Assembly (NCBI RefSeq): GCF_031191185.1
Contig: NZ_CP133464.1
Coordinates: 496,001 to 560,000, forward strand
Source: Prevotella nigrescens
GTDB taxonomy: Bacteria; Bacteroidota; Bacteroidia; Bacteroidales; Bacteroidaceae
Length of the DNA stretch: 64,000 bases
Reading direction: 5' to 3'
The position numbers and the translations under genes are program-made. Of the stretch, positions 16,853 through 25,340 are shown in pieces (positions within the stretch are counted from its first letter, which is position 1; the number at the start of each line of letters is the position of its first letter). The notes below the pieces were generated by a model. That model was not told the DNA's origin. It did no database searches and saw only the letters and a program-made list of their open reading frames with translations.

Positions 16853-18622
16853 CTAATTTATATTAATGAAGTAAGGTATTCTTGCTTGAATTGCCGACTG
16901 CTGATTTAAAGTACGCAATATGGAGAATGGTTGGTATAGCATTCCCAGCGAAGAATGTAGTTGTTCGCTAAGATAGTTATCTTGTACATAGTCCCCAAAT
17001 ATCTGATCCAACCAATTAACGGGAGCAGGATAGTTCTTCGTATAGTAATCCTTTATTTTAGCCAACTGCACTGCCTTCTGTACGGCTTTGTCCAACCCTC
17101 CAAGTTCATCGACTAATTTTATTTTCAATGCGTCTTCTCCTGTATAAACATGTCCCTGGGCAATGGTTTCTACTTGTTGCATTGTAAGTTTCCTTCCTTG
17201 AGCAACCCTGTCTTTAAATGTATTGTAGCCACGGTCTATGTACACTTGCAGCATTCTCATTTCATCTGGAGTTAAAGGGCGCATAGGAGAAAGGAAAGTT
17301 CCATTCTTGTTAGTCTTTACTTCATCGAATTTAATTCCTAATTTCTCTGAAGCCAGACCGCTAAAATCGGGGAACATACCGAAGATACCTATCGAGCCCG
17401 TAATCGTTGTAGGTTCAGCAACAATCCAGTTTGCAGGCACCGACATATAATAACCACCTGATGCGGCATAACCTCCCATACTTACAACAACAGGTTTCAC
17501 TTTCTTTAACTCCATTATTTGATGCCACATTTGTTCTGATGCAAAGGCTGAACCTCCGCCGGAATTAACTCTGATAACAACTGCTTTCACATCGTCATCG
17601 TCCATTAATTCCTTAAGATCTTTGCAAACATCTTTACCTACTATGTTGTGCTGGCTTAAAGACGTGCCTGATACGGGAGCGTCTACGATGTCTCCATAAG
17701 CATAATACACTGCTATTTCATTGCCATTCTTATCGGCTTTTACTGTTTTCAAATCGGCAAGTGATACTTGGTTAATGTCGTCGCCTGAAGCTATTCCTAA
17801 CCGTTTCTTTATCTCATTCCTTACTTGGTCTGTATAAAGAAGTTTGTCTACCAGCTTCATCTTTAGATAGTCGGTGGGATTGGCAAACGTTATAACACTG
17901 TCAGCATATTCGTTCAGTTTGGCAATAGGAATATTTCGACTCTCGCCAACACCTTTTAAGAGATATTTCCAAATCCCATTCAAATACGCAGAAGTCTGCT
18001 GCCTGTCGGCATCGCTCATCTTGTCGCCCGTAAACATCTCCGTCGCACTTTTGTATGTACCTACCTTAGACACTTGCACTTTTACTCCAAACTTTGCCAA
18101 CATATCTTTTAGATAGATGCGCTGTGTTGATAGACCGTGCCAATCCAACATACCTTGCGGATTCAAATACACATCATTTGCAACCGAAGCTAAATAATAA
18201 GTTCCCTGTGTATAGCTGTCGCCATAAGCTACAATCCATTTATTGCTCTTTTTGAAGTCAATTAAAGCATCTCTAATTTCTTGTAATGCGGCATAAGAGT
18301 TTGGGACAAACACTCCTGCTTCAAGATAGATTCCTTTTATATTCTTGTCTGCTTTGGCTTTCTCTATGCCAGAGAGAACATCTTCTAAACTTGTTTCATT
18401 TGCTGTTTTACCAACGAACTTGGTTATAACATTCTCTTCTGTCCGTTCATTTAATGGTCCTGATAAATTTATTACCAATACCGAATTATTCTTTATCTCA
18501 GTCGTACTTTCGCTCGACAACACCATACCGAAGATACAAACGAAACCAAGGAGCAACGTTACTAACACAAAAAGGAACAAGCCAACAAATGTGGCGAAGA
18601 CATTCTTAAAAAAGTCCTTCAT
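16853..18622 (-). CDS. sppA: Signal peptide peptidase SppA (long form)
   Basis: 589 residues, the long 67K-type protease IV that degrades leftover signal peptides in the inner membrane. One N-terminal membrane segment (FVGLFLFVLVTLLLGFVCIF, residues 12-31) is followed by two tandem S49 domains. The catalytic Lys is in the first domain within VGTYKSATEMF (near 200), and the Ser nucleophile in the second within SMGGYAASGGYYMS (near 390). The pairing is the one expected for the Ser-Lys dyad. It leads the sppA-lpxK-pnp-thiL set. Confidence 0.93.
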   Translation of the reverse strand: MKDFFKNVFATFVGLFLFVLVTLLLGFVCIFGMVLSSESTTEIKNNSVLVINLSGPLNERTEENVITKFVGKTANETSLEDVLSGIEKAKADKNIKGIYLEAGVFVPNSYAALQEIRDALIDFKKSNKWIVAYGDSYTQGTYYLASVANDVYLNPQGMLDWHGLSTQRIYLKDMLAKFGVKVQVSKVGTYKSATEMFTGDKMSDADRQQTSAYLNGIWKYLLKGVGESRNIPIAKLNEYADSVITFANPTDYLKMKLVDKLLYTDQVRNEIKKRLGIASGDDINQVSLADLKTVKADKNGNEIAVYYAYGDIVDAPVSGTSLSQHNIVGKDVCKDLKELMDDDDVKAVVIRVNSGGGSAFASEQMWHQIMELKKVKPVVVSMGGYAASGGYYMSVPANWIVAEPTTITGSIGIFGMFPDFSGLASEKLGIKFDEVKTNKNGTFLSPMRPLTPDEMRMLQVYIDRGYNTFKDRVAQGRKLTMQQVETIAQGHVYTGEDALKIKLVDELGGLDKAVQKAVQLAKIKDYYTKNYPAPVNWLDQIFGDYVQDNYLSEQLHSSLGMLYQPFSILRTLNQQSAIQARIPYFININ

Positions 18623-18705
18623 AAAGGCTGATGTTTTATATGTTTTTGTTTAAAGCATTGTTGGTGTCATTTCATTTATTCCACCATTCAAATATTATCT
18701 ATATG

Positions 18706-18737
18706 CAAAGATAGGCATAAATAGCCAACATTCCAAA
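18706..18737 (-). promoter_or_regulatory. Promoter of the sppA-lpxK-pnp-thiL run
   Basis: Minus-strand TATCTTTG (18706-18713) preceded by TTTG (18734-18737) with a 20-base spacer, about 85 bases before the sppA start. The three following genes have no equally good promoter in their short gaps, so one transcript is likely. Confidence 0.65.
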
Positions 18738-18891
18738 TTTCAGTTTAAATCTTTAGCTGTTAATAGTTGTACATTCCAAATCGAAGTGCAACAAACAGCC
18801 ACGTTTTTTCATGGTCTCTAATCTATGAAAAACACCGCAGGTTTGCCTTGCGGCCAGGGCGCGTAGCCCTGAAGAGCGATACCGGCAATAC

Positions 18892-18919
18892 AAAAAAAGG
18901 AGTCCCCTTTGTGGGCTCC
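18892..18919 (-). terminator. Terminator downstream of the pyrBI region
   Basis: GGAG-T-CCC/GGGCTCC hairpin (18899-18906 with 913-919, one bulge) followed on the minus strand by seven Us (18892-18898). It probably ends the pyrB-pyrI transcript. The adjacent plus-strand sequence at 18838-18876 has two more small hairpins (CCGCAGG/CCTTGCGG and AGGGC/GCCCT) of unknown role. Confidence 0.7.
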
Positions 18920-18957
18920 CCAAGATTAATTATCTTTGTATTGTAATGTATAAACAA

Positions 18958-19245
18958 TTAACCTCGGAGCAAAGGTAGCAATGATACAGAAGAAAATAAA
19001 CAGAAGACAAAGGGGAAAATTGAACTTTTCAACACCGAAGCAGGAGTTTTACAAATATTATGCGTAATATTGCACTTGCTGGTTGATTCGACACCCAATG
19101 CGGCAATAAAAGGATTATGTATTTTCATGTTAATTACGCCGTCTTCATCATCTTTTTTCGATACGTACCTGTCGCAGAAGCCTGCTGCATAAGCTTTGAC
19201 ATACGAAGCAACTATTCCTCTTATTGCCTTTTCTTTATATTCCAT
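18958..19245 (-). pseudogene. Truncated or decayed small ORF after pyrI
   Basis: 95 codons starting MEYKEKAIRGIVASYVK. The first ~52 residues, to about MKIHNPFIAALG, look like a genuine folded protein N-terminus. The remainder (STSKCNITHNICKTP onward, ending in a Ser/Leu-rich stretch) does not. I read this as the N-terminal remnant of a longer gene joined to unrelated downstream sequence, possibly after a deletion or frameshift. The parent family is not recognised with confidence. It could also be an intact small orphan protein. It follows pyrI by 28 bases and could share its transcript. Confidence 0.35.
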
Positions 19246-19273
19246 AAGGTTCTATTTCTATGTTTCTCTAAAT

Positions 19274-19735
19274 CTAACACAGTTCCACTTTGTCCATTTG
19301 CTGCTCTTTGTCGCAGTAATGGCACTTCAATGTGCCTGCCACCTTGTCTACTACATTGAATATTGTAGACACTGGCTCGTTGTTGGTGATGCACTTTGGG
19401 TTGTTGCATTTCACAATTCCATGCAGTTCATCGGGCGTTATAACTTGTTTTTTCTCTACCACTTCGTAATCGTGAATGATGTTCAGAATGATATTGGGAG
19501 CCACTACCGAGAGGCGAGATATTTCGTCGTCAGTGAAGAACTTGTCGCTTACCTTGATGATTCCCTTGCACCCTACCTTGGAAGAACTGAAGTTGTAGCC
19601 GATGGTAACAGGGGTTGAAAGGTTCTGAAGTTCAAGAAGATTTACCACTTGGAAAGTCTTTTCGGCAGGTATATGGTCGATTACGGTGCCGTTTTCTATG
19701 GCGGCAACCAGACGTTCTTTCTTGTTCATTTCCAT
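19274..19735 (-). CDS. pyrI: Aspartate carbamoyltransferase regulatory subunit
   Basis: 153 residues. PyrI binds nucleotides and assembles with PyrB into the allosteric dodecamer that starts pyrimidine synthesis. The N-terminal allosteric domain contains [17 protein letters not shown] (residues ~10-26). The C-terminal zinc domain has the four cysteines CNNPKC and CHYC spaced as in the family. It starts 7 bases after pyrB, an expected operon arrangement. Confidence 0.96.
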   Translation of the reverse strand: MEMNKKERLVAAIENGTVIDHIPAEKTFQVVNLLELQNLSTPVTIGYNFSSSKVGCKGIIKVSDKFFTDDEISRLSVVAPNIILNIIHDYEVVEKKQVITPDELHGIVKCNNPKCITNNEPVSTIFNVVDKVAGTLKCHYCDKEQQMDKVELC

Positions 19736-19742
19736 ATTCTTC

Positions 19743-20690
19743 TTATTTTATAATGGTTGTATCTGTCTTTACTTTGTCCATTCCTATGCCGAGGCAGTAG
19801 GCAAAAATGGCTTCGCGGGCGAAAAGTCCGTTTTTGGCTTGCTGTATGTAATAGGCGTGCGGGTTGGTGTCTACGTCGTATGCTATTTCGTTCACGCGGG
19901 GCAGTGGGTGCAAGATGCGCATATTGGGCTTTGCAAGGTGCAGCATATCGTTGCGCAGAATGTAGACGTTCTTCACACGTTCGTATTCCATAAGGTCGGA
20001 GAAGCGTTCCTTTTGCACACGTGTCATATATAATATGTCGGCACCGGCAATAGCTTCGGGAGTGAAATCTTCCTGCTCCGTGTATCGAATGCCGTGCTGT
20101 TTGCAGAATATCTTGTATTCTTCGGGCATGGCAAGCTCGGCTGGTGCAATGAAGTGGAACGTAGGATTGAAGTGGCGCATCGCCATCAGCAGTGAGTGAA
20201 CGGTGCGTCCGTATTTAAGGTCGCCGACGAGATAGATGTTCAAATTCTCTAATGTGCCCTGCGTTTGATTGATGGTATAGAGGTCGAGTAGGCACTGTGA
20301 AGGGTGCTGGTGGGCACCGTCGCCAGCATTCACAATAGGTACGGGCGACACTTCCGAAGCATATTGCGCTGCTCCCTCTATGTAATGGCGCATCACGATG
20401 GTATCTGCGTAGTTCGCAACCATCAGTATGGTATCCTTCAAAGTTTCTCCCTTGCTCACGCTCGATGCCTTTGCATCAGTAAAACCAATGACTTTCGCCC
20501 CCAAGCGGTTGGCTGCTGTCTCGAAACTAAGGCGTGTACGGGTGGAAGGTTCATAAAACAGAGTCGCTATAATGCGACCTTTCAATAGCTCACGGTTAGG
20601 ATGCTTCTCAAATTCCTGAGCCATTCGAATAAGGTAGAGAAGCTGTTCCTTATCCAAGTCCTGAATGTTCACAAAGTTCTGTTTCTCCAT
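19743..20690 (-). CDS. pyrB: Aspartate carbamoyltransferase catalytic subunit
   Basis: 315 residues from the ATG at 20688-20690 ([18 protein letters not shown]). The 14-codon upstream extension is not family-like. It condenses carbamoyl phosphate and aspartate to carbamoyl aspartate. The carbamoyl-phosphate loop is [11 protein letters not shown] near residue 53, with [27 protein letters not shown] and [10 protein letters not shown] following in family order. Forms one operon with pyrI. Confidence 0.97.
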   Translation of the reverse strand: MEKQNFVNIQDLDKEQLLYLIRMAQEFEKHPNRELLKGRIIATLFYEPSTRTRLSFETAANRLGAKVIGFTDAKASSVSKGETLKDTILMVANYADTIVMRHYIEGAAQYASEVSPVPIVNAGDGAHQHPSQCLLDLYTINQTQGTLENLNIYLVGDLKYGRTVHSLLMAMRHFNPTFHFIAPAELAMPEEYKIFCKQHGIRYTEQEDFTPEAIAGADILYMTRVQKERFSDLMEYERVKNVYILRNDMLHLAKPNMRILHPLPRVNEIAYDVDTNPHAYYIQQAKNGLFAREAIFAYCLGIGMDKVKTDTTIIK

Positions 20691-20810
20691 TGTGTCATGT
20701 TGAATTGATCGTTTTCGAGCGTAAAGGTACACAATTTATTTACTACCAAAGAAGTTTTATAAAAGAAAATATAGATTAATTGCATTCTGAAAAAAACACT
20801 TCGGTTTTAT

Positions 20811-20841
20811 TTTGCCTTCTCATCTATTTGCCTTATCTTTG
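20811..20841 (+). promoter_or_regulatory. Promoter of the penicillin-binding protein gene
   Basis: TTTG (20811-20814), a 19-base spacer and TATCTTTG (20834-20841): an exact fit to the Bacteroidetes consensus, 24 bases before the ATG at 20866. Confidence 0.8.
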
Positions 20842-20865
20842 CAACCTATAACACTATAAATAGGA

Positions 20866-23169
20866 ATGCAAAGACACTTTGTACATGCTCTGTGGGCTAT
20901 TTTAATATTTGTCATAAGCTCCACTACCATATTTTTCGTGTCGGTGTGGAACGGATGGATTGGTTATATGCCTGATATGGAAGAGCTTTCAAATCCCGTA
21001 GACAAGTTCGCTTCGCAGGTTTACTCTGCCGATGGCAAGCTTATCGGCACGTGGAATCAGGACAATGCCAACCGTGTGGCAATAGACTACAATAGCCTTT
21101 CGCCCCATTTGGTGCACGCTTTGGTGGCTACCGAGGACGAAAGATTCTATGAACACTCAGGCATAGACTTCATTGCGCTGGCACGTGCCGTGCTGAAACG
21201 TGGTGTCTTGGGGCACGACAATGCAGGTGGTGGTTCAACCATTACGCAGCAATTGGCAAAGCAGGTGTTCTCGGAAAAGGCACACAGCATGTTCGAACGT
21301 GCATTGCAGAAACCCATTGAATGGATTATTGCCGTGAAATTGGAGCGCCACTTTACGAAGGAAGAGATTATTGCGATGTATCTAAACTACTTCGATTTCC
21401 TTCATAATGCCGTTGGAATAAAGCGGGCAGCTAACATTTATTTCAGTAAGGAACCACGGCAACTCTCAGTTACCGAGGCTGCAACCCTCGTTGGGTTGTG
21501 TCAAAATCCATCATTATATAATCCTTTGCGACACGAAGAACGCTGTCGTATCCGTCGAAACATAGTGTTAGGGCAGATGTGCAAGTCTGGTTACATCACT
21601 CGCGAAGAATATAACGAACTTGTGCAGCGTCCGCTTGGCATAAAATTTTCAAAGGAAAAAAGCATCAAAGGTGCCGGCGATTACTTCCAGGCATTCTTGC
21701 GTCAGTATATGATGGAGAAGAAACCTGAACGCAAGAACTATCAGGAATGGCGCTTGCGCGACTTTGTGCTCGACTCTATTGCATGGGAAAAAGATCCTCT
21801 TTTTGGTTGGTGTAACAAGAATACGAAGCGGAATGGCGAAAACTACAACGTAAATACAGATGGCTTGCGCATATTTACCACCATCGACACACGTATGCAG
21901 CAGTATGCCGAACAGGCTGTACGTAAACATGTTGGTGGCTATCTGCAGAAAGAATTTAATATTGCTAATCGATATAAGAAGAATGCTCCATTCTCGACGA
22001 ATATCTCGCGTAGTACCATAAAAGCCATTCTCAACCGTTCCTGTCGGCAGAGTTTAAGATACCTAAGACTGAAAGAACAGGGAGCGACACCCGACGAAAT
22101 ACGACGCAGTTTCCGTACGAAACACGAAATGACGCTCTTTACTTATCATGGCAGCGTGGACACTTTGATGACGCCAATCGATTCCATTCGATACTACAAA
22201 TCGTTCTTGCGGGCAGCCTTTCTGAGTATGGAACCACACACAGGAGCCGTTAAGGCTTACGTGGGAGGGATTGATTACGACCACTTCAAATACGATATGG
22301 TTATGGGCGGACGGCGCCAAGTGGGTTCTACCATAAAGCCTTTTCTTTATGCGCTCGCCATGCAGAATGGCATGACACCGTGTACTACTGTCCTCAACGT
22401 GCAGCGTTCGTATGGCAACTGGACGCCCCGCAACGGCTCAAAGGCACGCTACGGGCAGCAGGTTCCGCTGCGCTGGGGACTGCAACAGTCGAACAACTGG
22501 ATTTCGGCATACCTCATCAGTCTGCTCGGACCATCTCAATTTGTTAGTATTCTGCATGATTTCGGACTGAACAATCCTGATATCGACAAGAACACATCAC
22601 CCGTTCTGTGTCTCGGACCATCGGAACTTTCGGTGGGAGAAATGTGCAGTGCATACACCACTTTCGTCAATCGTGGTGTTCGTTGCGCCCCTCTCTTCGT
22701 TACAAGAATAGAGGACAGCCACGGCAACATAGTAGCTAAGTTCCAGCCATTGATGAACGAAGTCATTTCGGAAGAAAGTTCTTACAAGATGCTCGACATG
22801 CTGCAAGCTGTCGTTCAAGGTGGAACAGGTGGGCGCCTGCGTTATCATTACAACCTCACAGGCGAGATTGGTGGTAAGACTGGAACCACAAACAAGAACT
22901 CCGACGGTTGGTTCATGGGCTTCACACCACAGCTTGTAAACGGCTGCTGGGTGGGCGGAGAAGACCGCGACATACACTTCGATGTTACTGCAATGGGGCA
23001 AGGTGCTACGATGGCACTGCCTATATGGGCTTATTACATGCAAATGGTTTATGCTGACAAGTCGTTACACTATTCACCAAAAGCCAAATTCGACATTCCT
23101 GCCCACTTCGATCCGTGCCATTCTACGGAGTCTATCTCTGTAAACGGCATACAAGAGGTCTACTTTTAA
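20866..23169 (+). CDS. Class A penicillin-binding protein (PBP1A-like)
   Basis: 767 residues. A bifunctional peptidoglycan synthase: one N-terminal membrane span (HALWAILIFVISSTTIFFVS), then a GT51 glycosyltransferase domain with the catalytic Glu in ATEDERFYEHSGID (about 88) and GGGSTITQQLAKQ (about 124). The transpeptidase domain follows, with the Ser nucleophile in VGSTIKP (about 486), the SxN motif in LQQSNNW (about 543) and KTGTTN (about 671). All catalytic motifs are present. The last 60 residues are soluble. The next gene is 30 bases downstream on the same strand. Confidence 0.95.
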   Translation: MQRHFVHALWAILIFVISSTTIFFVSVWNGWIGYMPDMEELSNPVDKFASQVYSADGKLIGTWNQDNANRVAIDYNSLSPHLVHALVATEDERFYEHSGIDFIALARAVLKRGVLGHDNAGGGSTITQQLAKQVFSEKAHSMFERALQKPIEWIIAVKLERHFTKEEIIAMYLNYFDFLHNAVGIKRAANIYFSKEPRQLSVTEAATLVGLCQNPSLYNPLRHEERCRIRRNIVLGQMCKSGYITREEYNELVQRPLGIKFSKEKSIKGAGDYFQAFLRQYMMEKKPERKNYQEWRLRDFVLDSIAWEKDPLFGWCNKNTKRNGENYNVNTDGLRIFTTIDTRMQQYAEQAVRKHVGGYLQKEFNIANRYKKNAPFSTNISRSTIKAILNRSCRQSLRYLRLKEQGATPDEIRRSFRTKHEMTLFTYHGSVDTLMTPIDSIRYYKSFLRAAFLSMEPHTGAVKAYVGGIDYDHFKYDMVMGGRRQVGSTIKPFLYALAMQNGMTPCTTVLNVQRSYGNWTPRNGSKARYGQQVPLRWGLQQSNNWISAYLISLLGPSQFVSILHDFGLNNPDIDKNTSPVLCLGPSELSVGEMCSAYTTFVNRGVRCAPLFVTRIEDSHGNIVAKFQPLMNEVISEESSYKMLDMLQAVVQGGTGGRLRYHYNLTGEIGGKTGTTNKNSDGWFMGFTPQLVNGCWVGGEDRDIHFDVTAMGQGATMALPIWAYYMQMVYADKSLHYSPKAKFDIPAHFDPCHSTESISVNGIQEVYF

Positions 23170-23199
23170 GATATACAACAACAAATCAAATATACAAAT

Positions 23200-24135
23200 A
23201 TGAAAGCAATCTTACTATCTGTCTTTATGATGGGCGCAGCGCTCACGGCAGATGCGCAGGCAACTGTAAAGGTAAACTTTAACAAAAACGACACCACTAT
23301 GTATAAGGAGGTGGTAAAATTAGACATGAATCTGCCTATGGGACAGGGAAACAAGAAGATAACAATTACCAAAAATGTACGTTATGTAGTGCTTGATAAA
23401 ACGGCTCAAGGCTACAAGATAGAATACAATGTGGCTGATATGGTGGTTGATGGAGACAAAGACATAGCAGACCAAGTACAGGTTGCAGGCAACAAATACC
23501 TGAAAGGGGCGAAGATGATACTGCAGACCAACACCGATGGAAAGGTTGAAAAGATACTCAATCTCGACGAAGTGGCTGCAGCAGGAAGCAAAAATGCCAT
23601 CGCAGATATCGAGGAACAATATAAGAAAAACCCTACGCTGGAACAGGTTCTGCCTAAAGCAAAGCTTATGATGGCTATCAGTCAGCAGTTTGAAGAGAAG
23701 GCGCTTATAGACAATCTTAACGAAAACACCTTCCTTTACTATTACGGTAAGGATCTGAAAACCAACAATAAGGAAGACAGAACCAAGCAAGGCATAAAGT
23801 TTACTTCTACTTACACCGTAGCAAACAATGGCGGAAACACCGTAGTAACAACTAACCTGAAGGACAACATGACTGAAAGCGACGTGAAGAAGATGATGAT
23901 AGACCAGATGAAAAAGATGGGTATGGGCGACGACATGACTTCACAGATTGACGCAAACTGGGGACAGATGAAGGCAATGGGTATGGCTAATATCAGTGCG
24001 AACGGTACTGATACCAACACTTTCCAGCCTAACGGTTGGTTGCAAACGCAGACAGGAAAAGCCACAACAAAGATGATGGGCATGGAAATGAAGTTCGATA
24101 CACAAAGCGAGATAACATATAAGAACTGGAAATAG
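23200..24135 (+). CDS. Secreted protein, DUF6263-like
   Basis: 311 residues with a signal peptide (MKAILLSVFMMGAALTADAQA). The mature part alternates beta-rich stretches (KNVRYVVLDKTAQGYKIEYNV, shortened here) with Lys/Met-rich helices such as SDVKKMMIDQMKKMGMGDDM. The overall plan matches a Bacteroidetes family of unknown function annotated DUF6263. No catalytic motif is visible. It probably acts in the periplasm or at the outer membrane. It may be co-transcribed with the penicillin-binding protein and is followed by a strong terminator. Confidence 0.7.
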   Translation: MKAILLSVFMMGAALTADAQATVKVNFNKNDTTMYKEVVKLDMNLPMGQGNKKITITKNVRYVVLDKTAQGYKIEYNVADMVVDGDKDIADQVQVAGNKYLKGAKMILQTNTDGKVEKILNLDEVAAAGSKNAIADIEEQYKKNPTLEQVLPKAKLMMAISQQFEEKALIDNLNENTFLYYYGKDLKTNNKEDRTKQGIKFTSTYTVANNGGNTVVTTNLKDNMTESDVKKMMIDQMKKMGMGDDMTSQIDANWGQMKAMGMANISANGTDTNTFQPNGWLQTQTGKATTKMMGMEMKFDTQSEITYKNWK

Positions 24136-24208
24136 ACGGTTCGTAATTTCCTAATGTAAATATTCATCGTTCGATGTTATTTTAATAGTAAATTATTTAT
24201 TAGTATTG

Positions 24209-24234
24209 GGCACACTGTTAGGTGTGCCTTTTTT
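24209..24234 (+). terminator. Rho-independent terminator
   Basis: Perfect stem GGCACAC/GTGTGCC (24209-24215, 24222-24228) with a 6-base loop and six Ts. It closes the penicillin-binding protein/DUF6263 transcript. Confidence 0.9.
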
Positions 24235-24242
24235 CGTGCATA

Positions 24243-24518
24243 CTATTTGTTATAGCGTATTAACACATGTAGCTTAATCGTCTCGTATATGTTTTTTGTA
24301 TCAAACACACATACGTCCTTGGTATATGTCTTCTCGTCTATTTCCTGCAGACATGCCGCAACGACCTTGATGTCCGTAAAGTTTTCCACACTTTTGATAA
24401 TCAGTTTATTATGGGCTGCCCCCGTTATCACGCTCCGCACGCCTCTCAAAGAGAGCAAAGTCAGACTGCGCTTCCTTGATTTTGTCCGTATGGAAGAATG
24501 CAGAACTGTCCATTTTAT
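24243..24518 (-). pseudogene. Possible frameshifted small gene
   Basis: On the minus strand an ATG at 24518 opens MDSSAFFHTDKIKEAQSDFALFERRA, which then stops early. A second frame overlapping it continues as SVITGAAHNKLIIKSVENFTDI and on to the stop at 24243. The two frames together would make one ~90-residue protein if a single indel near 24440 were corrected. I do not recognise the family. Alternatively only the second frame is real (TTG start at 24458). Confidence 0.3.
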
Positions 24519-24662
24519 GTTTTCAAAAGCTTTTTAGTCCATAGAGTTGTATTAATCATTGTTCCTACTCTGCGGGGAAGCAGATAAAAACACAAAGTCT
24601 TTCCATTCAGAAGTAATATCCAGCAATTAAGTAATATTCATCATTCATGAATTTACAGTTGT

Positions 24663-24845
24663 TTAATTTCTACATTCCATTGTGAGTCGGAACGAGCCTA
24701 AATCTCCAAGACGAACTGTGGAACTATTTCCCAATGTTTCAGATAAATGGCAAAGCAGTTTCAAATTCCCAATGAACATCGGGCTATTCTTATAAGGTTG
24801 GACTATGATCATGTTTTCTTTCGGCGGAATAAAGTAGAGAATCAT
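24663..24845 (-). pseudogene. Remnant of an HU-like DNA-binding protein gene
   Basis: The 3' part encodes LGNSSTVRLGDLGSFRLTM, the characteristic beta-arm entry of Bacteroidetes HU-related proteins (normally 120-160 residues with the motif VRLGDLGSFRL about two-thirds along). Here the upstream region is out of frame and the C-terminal half is missing after ECRN-stop, so the gene is broken on both sides. It lies in a gene-poor patch with other remnants. Confidence 0.55.
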
Positions 24846-25340
24846 GAAGTAGGTCTTTGGTCATGGAGCCAGTATCAACATCTTCTTTTTATACTTGCCG
24901 GAAAGACAAAACCAATAGTAAGAGAGTCTTCTGTAAGTCCAAGAAGTCAAAGCGATAGCCTTGCAGGGGAGAACTGCTGTACGTAAGTGGGTGTTTGAGT
25001 TCACCGCTTCACAGAGATTGCCTGTTCCGTAACGACATCTGTCGTAACTCCGTTACTACAACCGTCGTATCTTCGTTGCTGTAACTGTCGTAACTCCGTT
25101 GCGCCAATTGCCGTAACCCTGTTACGATTTTAGAACTTATTCAGAAGAGGAAACAAGGGAAAATAAAAAAGATAGAAGTTTTTTTCTTGGTGGTTAAAAT
25201 TATTTTCCGTAATATTGCAGATGAGGTAGTAAAATCTACTAAGAATCTTGAATGTGTTATCTTCGGATGTAATGAATTACCAAGCATATTTACCAAGTGA
25301 TTTTAACAGCAATGTTAAGCTGTTGCACAGAAAAAGGTTG
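24846..25340. other. Gene-poor patch with tandem repeats
   Basis: About 500 bases before the TonB receptor start hold the upstream debris of the HU-like remnant and the 23-bp tandem repeat at 25041-25132. No intact gene or clear promoter was seen. Confidence 0.5.
25041..25132. repeat. Four degenerate 23-bp tandem units
   Basis: Units start at 25041, 25064, 25087 and 25110 with the core GTCGTAACTCCGTT (variants GTCGTATCTTCGTT and GCCGTAACCCTGTT). A partial copy precedes them. The mutations keep the 23-base period, so the array is old. Its layout recalls the 22-bp array at 13624-13689. Confidence 0.75.
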
